A DNA stretch of 64,000 nt, taken from Luteimicrobium xylanilyticum. Its GTDB lineage: Bacteria > Actinomycetota > Actinomycetes > Actinomycetales > Cellulomonadaceae. The stretch covers positions 4,092,001-4,156,000 of the forward strand of contig NZ_CP045529.1 of the NCBI RefSeq assembly GCF_009429125.1, in the 5' to 3' direction. Below the pieces are notes generated by a model. The model was not told the origin of the DNA. It saw only the letters and a list, made by a program, of their open reading frames with translations, and ran no database searches. How positions within the stretch are numbered: position 1 is the stretch's first letter; each line of letters opens with the position of its first letter. This document shows, one piece after another, positions 58,201 to 64,000 of this stretch. Position numbers and translations under genes: made by a program.

Positions 58201-61200
58201 CCGAGCTCAGGTACGTCGCCCCGTCCTGGTTCAGCGTGCTCGTGGTCACCGCGTTGTCGCCGGCGCCCACCTTGTAGGCGTACTTGACCGACGCGGACGC
58301 CGTCGTCGCGCGCCCCGGCTTCCACACCGCGGTGATCCGGCCGAGGCCGTCATAGGTGGCCGTGGTGACCTTCCCCGCCGGATCCGTCGACTTCGTCGGC
58401 ACACCACGCAGCGGATCCAGGACCGTTGTCGTGGTCTGGGCTGTCAGGGCTCCGGTCCCGTCCGGGTCGGGCGAGGTCACCGTGGTCTGAGTCACCGGCC
58501 CACCCGTGGCGGGCGTGTACGCGGTGGTCGTCTTGCGGCCGAGCGCGTCGGTCGTCGAGGTCGGTCGCCCGTCCGCGTCGTAGGTCGTCGTCGAGGTGGT
58601 CACGTACGAACCGGTCGATCCGGAGTAGGACGACGCCTCCTGCGTCGAGGTGACCAAGCCCTTGGTCGGGGTCGCCCCGTACGCGCCGCCGTCGTAGACG
58701 GTCCGGGTGTCAGAGATCACGTCGCCGGGGTAGGTCGCCGTGTCCACGTTCGCACACCGGACCCCCAGCGTGTAGGACCGCTTGATCGTCGTGACGATGT
58801 TCGCGGACGTGTTGCGGGCGTACTCGTTGGTCGTGCACCGGTCGTCCGAGGTCGTGGACACGTCACCGATGTCATCCACCGTCAGTGGCGTGCCGTACGT
58901 CGAGTCGTACGTGGTGACGGTCTTGGTGACCCGCTCACCGCCCGACAGGGCCGGCGCGGTCGTGTGCGTCTCGGTGGTGCCGACTCCGAGCAGGTACGAC
59001 TTGGTGCCGTCGGGCGCAGTCGAGGTCGCCGCCGACCGCCACGGGGTGTTGAAGGTGTCCGAGACGACGGCCGACCCGTTGTACGTGATCTGCTCGCGCA
59101 GGAACCCGTTGTACCGGTCCGCATCGTCGATGCCATCGACCTGTGCCGACCTGCTGGTGCCGTCGGCCTGGTGGTCGCCGTCCATCCCGCGGAAGTAGCG
59201 GTAACGGACCTTCTCGCGGTTCGCAATGCCAGTCGACCCGGTGACCACGTCGACCGTGCCGTAGCCCCGGAACTCCGACCAGGTCCGTTGCGCCACGGGG
59301 ACCAGCTCGTTGTCGTCGTAGTGCCACGCGGGCGACCCGACGTAGTCGTAGTCGGTCTCCACCGGGAGGGACGTCGCGTCACCGCCGTACTGGATGAGTG
59401 CGGTCACGACGTACTTGTGGAAGTACTCCACCCGCGGCCCGCCCGACCCCTCCGGGTCCCACACGACCGGGTAGCACATCCGCGTGTTCGAGTCCTGCCC
59501 TTCCGCCGAGGTCGACGGATGATCACTCGTGGTGCAGTCGGGTGCCGAATAGTTGACGGTCACTGTCCCGCCGGCCTCGGTCGTGACACCGCTGACGCGA
59601 TACCGGTACATCTGCGGGCCGTAGTCACCGGTGTCGTCGACGCGGTTCGGCATCTGCGTCCCCGAGAACGTCACGGCAGGTAGGGCAACCGATCCGTTGG
59701 ACTTGCCCGTGTGCACGATCTTCGCGAGCCACAGGACGGCGTTGGACCCGTCGCCCGGGTCCGGGAACGACTGGGTCAGGGCCCAGGAGTCCACATCCTT
59801 GTACGCGCCGCCCGAGTACACCTGCGTCGTCACGGTCGTCAGCCGCTTACGCGTGAAGAACGACGGGGAGGTCTGCGTCGCGCAGGTGGTGGACGACGAG
59901 CAGATCAGATCGAACGGAACGTCCGGCCACGACGCGGCAGTGCTCGACGTCAGGGACGAACAGTCAGTGGCAAGGCACCGCTCGGCGACCGTGAACGCCA
60001 CGTGCTGCGGGGCGGGTGCTGCCGTCTCGGAGCCCTTGCGCTGGCCGTAGTCGATGCCCGTCAGGTAGCCGCCGCGAACGTAGGACGAGACCGCCTCGTT
60101 CAGGTTGCGACCGTAGTAGTTGGTCTCCTTGGCGTACTTGTACGTCATCGTGTTACCGGCCGTGTCCACGACGTAGTCGAGGTTCCACCGCCACGCCTGC
60201 TGGCACCACGAGTCCGCGAAGGCGGTCGCGTGGCACGGCTCGCCCGCGTTGTTTCCGTACACCGGAACAGTCCAAGCAGAGTTCAGTGCCGCACTGTCAG
60301 TGGGCCGCTGGTCTTCCCCGAAGAAGTACTGCGTGCCGTCGGTGGTGATGACCTCCCAGTACTCGTGGTCGTCGTCCCCGTTGGCCGCGCCCGTCAGGTG
60401 CTTGACGAGCGTCCCGTCGTCATCCTTGGGATGCCATACGTCGCTCGTCCCGTCCTGAACGAGCTCGACGGCCTTGCCGCCGAACACGAGCGTCGCGTTG
60501 TCCGTCTTCCAGCACAGGTCACCGGTCTTGTGTCCCGCGTTGTTCGCCCCCGAGCTCGTCGAGTCGTCCGCGCACGAGGCGTACTTGCGTTCCACGTAGC
60601 CGGCATCCATGTCCCAGCCGTCACCGATCCAGGACGTCTGGTTGTTCGTCGTCGCGACCTTGCCGTCGACGGACCCCGAGTCGTAGGAGATCGCCAAGTC
60701 GGGCGACGGCCCACCTTGGGTCGCCGGAACCGACAAGGGGTAGGACCAGGTGAAGTCACCGGTCTGATTGCTGACCTGCCACGCCGCCGAAGCCGACAAG
60801 GGCGTGGCCGACCAGTCGCCTGACGAACCCGACGCGGTGGCCGCCAGGGCCATCACACCCATCGACGCCGTCGCGACCGTCGCGGTCACGGTCTGGCTCG
60901 CCGTGTCGTTGGTCGAACCCGACACCGGGGTCTGGGTACGGCATGCCGCCTTGTCCGGTGTCGTCAATGCACAGTCAGGCAACCTGACCAGCCGGAGCCG
61001 AGAGGACCAGTCACCGCCGTAGGCACCCGCAAAGTCCGAGTAGTCGACCGAGACGTCGACCTTGCCCGCCACGCCCACATCCGTGGGCTCCAGGTCGAAC
61101 ACCACGCCCTCTACCCCGGCGTGGGTCGCCGCGTCGTGGTCCGCGACAGTGACGCCGACCTCGGCGCCGTCCCCGTCCACACGGGGAGCGAGGCCGTACC

Positions 61201-61600
61201 CAGAGACGGTGATCGGAAGGCCACCGGGTGTGCCGCTCCACGCCGCTGTGTGCTGCCGACCGACGCGTGCCGTGGCATGGCTCCGATCCGGCCAGCGCAC
61301 GCTCGCCCGCTGGGCCGGTGCCAAGGGCGCAACAGTTCGGTCCACCACAGGTGCAGCGTCGGACCGGAGCGGCGCGACGTCGGGCACCGGCTTCTCGAGC
61401 TCGTGCCCGTGCTCGCGGCGCTGAGCATCGGTCCACGTCGTCCGGTCAGATTCGTCGTGTGCACTCGCCGCCGGTACGACGCAGACCGTCGCGACGAGCG
61501 CCGCGGCCACCGCACCGGCCACCACGCCGCTCCTCCGGTGAGTCGCCGAGGCAGCCACGGCACGCTTCGCCCTCCGGAGCAGCTGTCCCTTCATCCTCAT
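55271..61600 (-). CDS. secreted Rhs/YD-repeat polymorphic toxin with deaminase-like tip
   Basis: ATG 61600 gives 2109 residues. A signal peptide (SGVVAGAVAAALVATVCVVP, cleavage near ASAHD) is followed by a SpvB/insecticidal-type N-terminal part (WSYPLSVPATQGGPSPDLAI, GWDMDAGYVERKYASC). Many YD repeats run from about residue 980 to 1800 (TTYDADGRPTSTTDALGRKT, YDALGRKTEERDT). The Rhs-associated core ends NNPVTFSDPSG near residue 1843. After a short linker and a hydrophobic segment, the tip has GDHAEVTAVNEALG and RPFCPTCQAFLEDHGATILS: the H-x-E and C-x2-C of a zinc-dependent deaminase. The protein should deliver the tip into competitor cells. It overlaps the LamG gene (ATGA) and the immunity gene. 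Confidence 0.9.
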   Translation of the reverse strand: MRMKGQLLRRAKRAVAASATHRRSGVVAGAVAAALVATVCVVPAASAHDESDRTTWTDAQRREHGHELEKPVPDVAPLRSDAAPVVDRTVAPLAPAQRASVRWPDRSHATARVGRQHTAAWSGTPGGLPITVSGYGLAPRVDGDGAEVGVTVADHDAATHAGVEGVVFDLEPTDVGVAGKVDVSVDYSDFAGAYGGDWSSRLRLVRLPDCALTTPDKAACRTQTPVSGSTNDTASQTVTATVATASMGVMALAATASGSSGDWSATPLSASAAWQVSNQTGDFTWSYPLSVPATQGGPSPDLAISYDSGSVDGKVATTNNQTSWIGDGWDMDAGYVERKYASCADDSTSSGANNAGHKTGDLCWKTDNATLVFGGKAVELVQDGTSDVWHPKDDDGTLVKHLTGAANGDDDHEYWEVITTDGTQYFFGEDQRPTDSAALNSAWTVPVYGNNAGEPCHATAFADSWCQQAWRWNLDYVVDTAGNTMTYKYAKETNYYGRNLNEAVSSYVRGGYLTGIDYGQRKGSETAAPAPQHVAFTVAERCLATDCSSLTSSTAASWPDVPFDLICSSSTTCATQTSPSFFTRKRLTTVTTQVYSGGAYKDVDSWALTQSFPDPGDGSNAVLWLAKIVHTGKSNGSVALPAVTFSGTQMPNRVDDTGDYGPQMYRYRVSGVTTEAGGTVTVNYSAPDCTTSDHPSTSAEGQDSNTRMCYPVVWDPEGSGGPRVEYFHKYVVTALIQYGGDATSLPVETDYDYVGSPAWHYDDNELVPVAQRTWSEFRGYGTVDVVTGSTGIANREKVRYRYFRGMDGDHQADGTSRSAQVDGIDDADRYNGFLREQITYNGSAVVSDTFNTPWRSAATSTAPDGTKSYLLGVGTTETHTTAPALSGGERVTKTVTTYDSTYGTPLTVDDIGDVSTTSDDRCTTNEYARNTSANIVTTIKRSYTLGVRCANVDTATYPGDVISDTRTVYDGGAYGATPTKGLVTSTQEASSYSGSTGSYVTTSTTTYDADGRPTSTTDALGRKTTTAYTPATGGPVTQTTVTSPDPDGTGALTAQTTTTVLDPLRGVPTKSTDPAGKVTTATYDGLGRITAVWKPGRATTASASVKYAYKVGAGDNAVTTSTLNQDGATYLSSVTISDGLLRERQTQAPGANRDTGGRLVTDKFYDSRGLLTKANNAWPTTGSPSATVVTTPDSIPSRDLYTYDGAGRQTADVFQDDEVDRWKTTTSYGGDRTTVTPPSGGTPTTTVTDARGSTTKEIEYTAGSTTGASQTTTYSYDHGGRLVSMKDPAGNTWSYTYDVRGRQISAKDPDKGTTTTTYDNAGQVTSTKDARGKTLWYGYDALGRKTEERDTSATGAVLAKWTYDTLAKGQLTSSTSYVGSNAYTTAVTGYDNAYQPLGQSVTLPASEGKLAGTYTTTYAYALDEQLQSVSLPAGGGLGAEKVTTYYDKLNRPEWMGGPYGWGAYVAEDTYSSYGEMLSMDLSNSYVDQLTYTYDQASRRMTSQALWLENATGEVLHITYGYDDAGNVTSVADKPTVAGSKADTQCFTYDGLRRLVQAWTPSSNSCAGAASVLGLGGAAPYWSSWGYDAVGNRTSQTTHASGGDTVAAYTYPVAGSARPHGVTGINTTGPSGTTTSSSFGYDAAGNMSSRAMAGSTAQTLTWDTRGELSDVKAGATSQDASVYDADGNRLVRRQGTSVTAYLPGGEELTLNTSTQTLSAKRYYSFAGQTVAVRTGTGLAGVSTLVSDPQGTALVSIANGTNVVSRRYTDPFGNVRGAKPAWPGDHAMLDKVLDASGLTQVGARYLDTVTGRFVSVDPVLDTANPQQWNAYAYAGNNPVTFSDPSGLIITNPHPDGMTDKQWDNASHGRPAGPGTAPAQPSSASNSHYKAHTVRAPVHVTISSYATGGSPITSGGGKKSNGHHSPTHTTAPAPTSSGYPACANVCGQSSPYGGMIAIGVIFVAGGWVACLAASEVCVSALVVGAVKEAPDAVEVTSRLASRADELSGALDRIAQSRRTSAVLSTDEGADVLAGGGRDLSGAQKALAKAGDVIAKSPGDHAEVTAVNEALGQGLAPQGIAASRPFCPTCQAFLEDHGATILSPRTAWWYGGN

Positions 61601-64000
61601 GCGCCGGCCCCCAGGCAGGTGTCGTGGATCTGCGTCGTCGACTCGATCCCCTTATAGACGTGGATCGCCCCGATAGCGCCGGGCCAGGCATCGGTCGCTG
61701 CGTCGTTGTACCGCCCGCGGCCGACCTGGAAGTTACCGAACGCCATCCATGGCGTCGTGAAGCTCGCTGTGTGGGCGACCGGATTGTCAGGTGTTCCTGG
61801 TGTGCAGACGTACAACGTGGCGGTCTTTGCCGTGGCGTCGTAGACACCAGTCAGCTGCGTCCACTGTCCCGTCACCACTTCGTCCGGGGCCGTCACGAAG
61901 GTCGTCGTCGGACGCGCAACGTCCGCGCTGTTCATGAAGAAGCTCCAGCACCCGTTGACCGGCGCACCCGCACACTCGGCACCCGACCGGTGAGCAAGCT
62001 GGAACGCGCTCGCATGCGCACCGTCGACGCTGACAGCAGTCGCGTTCCGGGTGGCCGCGTCGATCTGCACCATGACCGACACGGAGAAGCTCTGATCCGT
62101 CGCGAGCGGCTCGGAACTGGTCTGACCATATTGAGCGGCAGTGCCATTGAAATGAACCGCCGACGAGTCGGCGAATCCGTCGCCGTCGAGGTCACCGATC
62201 GGGCCGTCCACCCAGGTAGCAGCCGTCAAATTCAACCTGCGCGTCACATCACCCGGATGCTGGGCATCCACGACCGTCGAGCCGGTGCCCTCCGTCATGC
62301 GCCACTCCGACTCGACGCCGGTCACCCGCACGTAGAAGACGAACTCTGTGTGCTTGTCGCTCGCCCAGCCCGCACGGTCGATCGACTCCACGTACAGGGT
62401 GTGCTTGCCCGGCTTGGTCGGAGTGAACGTCACGTTCGCGCCAGGGCTCGCGGCCTTCGTCATGGCATCGTCGTCGAAGTTGTACTTGTAGGACACGATG
62501 TCGTTCGCCCCACCGTTGGTGAACGTGAACGTCCCGGGTGTCCCCACCGCCCCGCTCGGCGTCGTCGAGTTGTGGTACGGACCCGAGACCACCGTTACGC
62601 CAGGCGCGACGGAAGGGGGTGACGTCTCGATGTAGAACTCGCACTTTGCCGAGTGGGGTCCGGACTTACCCGCGCTGTCCGTCGCATACGCGTCGAAGTA
62701 GTAGGCCACACCGTCCTTAAGCTTGCCCGCCGTCACAGAAACCGGGATCGGCGTGCGAGCGGGGTGTGCCGAGGTCATGTCGTACGACCACACCTTCGTG
62801 GCGCCATCGACCGTGAAGATCTCGTAGTGGCCCTTCAGTTGGTCCTGGGTCGCACTGTCGTTGTCGTCAGGGTCATTCAGCTGCGCACTGAGTGTGAGCG
62901 CGCCTGTAGTTGTGCGAAGGACGGGCCGGGCCGAGTCGGTCGTAGTGCATGCACCCGCTGGGTCGGTAAACTTGAGATCCGTCGGCGCATATGGTGCCCG
63001 CTCGATCGTGATCGAGATGCTCGCGTCCTTGCGATACCGCTTCCAGCCTTCTTGCATGCTGGCCTCTGTGTGCGCCTTCAGCCCGATCGCGAACGACTTC
63101 TTGTTCGTGTCCGCAGCCCACTTCGCTGCCTTCGTGATGTCCCACGACACGAACCTCGTTGGCGAGTCCGGGCACGCGGACTTGTGCGCCACCGTGATCT
63201 GCTGCTGCGCGACATAGTCCCCGGTGCCCCACAAGCTGGCGTTGGAGTTCCACGTCGTCCCGGTTGAGATGTTCTTCGACACGTACGCCGTCACACCCCG
63301 CGGAGTGCAGTCCCACGAATGAGTACCGAAGGCCTTGAACGTCGCCTTCGTAACGTCCGCCCCTGCCAGGTCGCCGAGCCAGTCCAGATCGTCGAACTCC
63401 CAGATCACCCGTTGCTTGCGCGTCTTGTTGCACGCCGTCGTGACCGCGTAGTCGCACAGGCCCATCCCCTGGTCCGGGTCGAACTTGTAGTACGTGTAGT
63501 CAGGCGCAGCCGAGTCGATCATCACCCACTCCGCCGGTGTCTTGGACTTGACCTTGGGGTCGATGAACACCGGCCACGTCGTGCCGGAAGCCGTCAGCAT
63601 CGCGCCGTCCGGCGCGACCGTGACGTCCTGGTCCGTGACCGTGGTCTGCATCTGCACGACATGGTCACCCTCGACCGGAGCGACCGTACGGTTTGCTGCC
63701 ACGTCGTCGCCCAACACGTCCGCGGCCGACGGGGCCTCGACCCTTGGCGAAGCACTCTCCTCGTCGTCGCTCAGGCTGAACGGCGCGGCCAGAACCGTCT
63801 GAGCGTCCGCCTGAGCGATCACGCCGTCCGCCGACGAATCCCACATCTGCGGCTGCGGCGCCGTGAACACCGCCTCACCAGCAGAATCGCGCGCCTCGAA
63901 CCCCCCGCCCGCACTCACCACATCCAAGTCACCGCTCGTCGCGAGCGGGAACTCCAGCTCCGCCAGCGCGGGATTCGCAGCAGCCTGCGGCGAATCGACC
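61597..64000 (-). CDS. LamG-domain secreted protein, partner of the Rhs toxin (5' end off the window)
   Basis: The frame is open to the window edge (about 801 codons seen), so the N-terminus and signal peptide are missing. An N-terminal region like DNRLRE proteins is seen (VSKNISTGTTWNSNASLWG, RFVSWDITKAAKWAADTNKK). A middle Ig-like part includes SPPSVAPGVTVVSGPYHNST. The C-terminal LamG-like jelly roll has ESEWRMTEGTGSTVVDAQHP, FSVSVMVQIDAATRN and TQLTGVYDATAKTATLYV. Such proteins commonly precede Rhs genes in Actinobacteria. Its stop overlaps the Rhs start (ATGA). Confidence 0.82.
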   Translation of the reverse strand, partial: VDSPQAAANPALAELEFPLATSGDLDVVSAGGGFEARDSAGEAVFTAPQPQMWDSSADGVIAQADAQTVLAAPFSLSDDEESASPRVEAPSAADVLGDDVAANRTVAPVEGDHVVQMQTTVTDQDVTVAPDGAMLTASGTTWPVFIDPKVKSKTPAEWVMIDSAAPDYTYYKFDPDQGMGLCDYAVTTACNKTRKQRVIWEFDDLDWLGDLAGADVTKATFKAFGTHSWDCTPRGVTAYVSKNISTGTTWNSNASLWGTGDYVAQQQITVAHKSACPDSPTRFVSWDITKAAKWAADTNKKSFAIGLKAHTEASMQEGWKRYRKDASISITIERAPYAPTDLKFTDPAGACTTTDSARPVLRTTTGALTLSAQLNDPDDNDSATQDQLKGHYEIFTVDGATKVWSYDMTSAHPARTPIPVSVTAGKLKDGVAYYFDAYATDSAGKSGPHSAKCEFYIETSPPSVAPGVTVVSGPYHNSTTPSGAVGTPGTFTFTNGGANDIVSYKYNFDDDAMTKAASPGANVTFTPTKPGKHTLYVESIDRAGWASDKHTEFVFYVRVTGVESEWRMTEGTGSTVVDAQHPGDVTRRLNLTAATWVDGPIGDLDGDGFADSSAVHFNGTAAQYGQTSSEPLATDQSFSVSVMVQIDAATRNATAVSVDGAHASAFQLAHRSGAECAGAPVNGCWSFFMNSADVARPTTTFVTAPDEVVTGQWTQLTGVYDATAKTATLYVCTPGTPDNPVAHTASFTTPWMAFGNFQVGRGRYNDAATDAWPGAIGAIHVYKGIESTTQIHDTCLGAGA

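Noticed and set aside
1..64000. CRISPR arrays, tRNA genes, prophage or replication origin
   Set aside because: No regularly spaced repeats with spacers, no cloverleaf with CCA-type end, no phage structural genes and no DnaA-box cluster were noticed by reading. A dedicated tRNA and repeat scan would be needed to exclude them fully.

Overview
The window is GC-rich chromosomal DNA (AT-richer only in a toxin-cassette region at the right end). It comes from a high-GC Gram-positive actinobacterium, most likely of order Micrococcales (Cellulomonadaceae/Promicromonosporaceae type). The assignment is an inference from codon bias, a LAXTG-type wall anchor, DUF2630 and RskA-type anti-sigma genes, actinobacterial riboswitch-controlled metFE and gcv genes, and many start codons placed 6-8 bases after an nAnnnT -10 box, as in leaderless actinobacterial mRNAs. 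I saw no tRNA, rRNA, CRISPR array or replication origin.

Region 1 (1-13.7 kb), housekeeping and surface: a truncated LuxR-type AAA regulator, an acyl-CoA synthetase behind a three-repeat operator-like array, 3-methyladenine glycosylase Tag, a secreted wall-anchored choice-of-anchor A protein, a translationally coupled YceI / ECF sigma / anti-sigma operon, an APP1-type phosphatase, a PlsC / gamma-carbonic-anhydrase pair, an UlaG-like hydrolase, a MazEF-type toxin-antitoxin pair and a NUDIX hydrolase.

Region 2 (13.7-33 kb), metabolism and small-molecule response: a TipA-like MerR gene broken by an internal deletion, a SAM-I riboswitch driving metF-metE, a PhzF/SRPBCC/DUF2630 cluster, an MFS-ArsR-P-loop operon, a DHA2 exporter with its MarR regulator, an SDR / GH15 pair, an RlmC-like RNA methyltransferase, a MarR-SDR operon with two operator palindromes, and a ThuA protein.

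Region 3 (33-48 kb): the glycine cleavage system gcvP-gcvT-gcvH behind a tandem glycine riboswitch, an aminotransferase-TetR operon divergent from a DHA2 exporter, a protein tyrosine phosphatase, a two-component system next to a secreted DUF4232 lipoprotein, then a structured small RNA gene (45.83-46.06 kb). That RNA combines a 15-base perfect anti-16S complement, a 12-codon ORF and a three-way-junction terminator. A TetR regulator and an NAD(P)-binding epimerase-like gene follow.

Region 4 (48-64 kb) is a polymorphic-toxin locus on the minus strand. A LamG-type secreted protein (running off the window) overlaps a 2109-residue secreted Rhs/YD-repeat protein ending in a deaminase-like tip, followed by its probable immunity gene. 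Downstream lie displaced tip/immunity modules: an interrupted ORF, a degenerate tip with a 67-residue immunity candidate, a frameshifted tip with a SMI1/KNR4 immunity gene, and an orphan Rhs core carrying an ADP-ribosyltransferase-like tip with its immunity candidate. They are interleaved with an intact IS3-family element, an intact IS481-family element in a CTAG site, an IS1380-family relic, an IS3 end remnant and an inverted scrap of Rhs core. Conserved core DNA followed by divergent tips fits tip exchange by homologous recombination with IS-driven decay.
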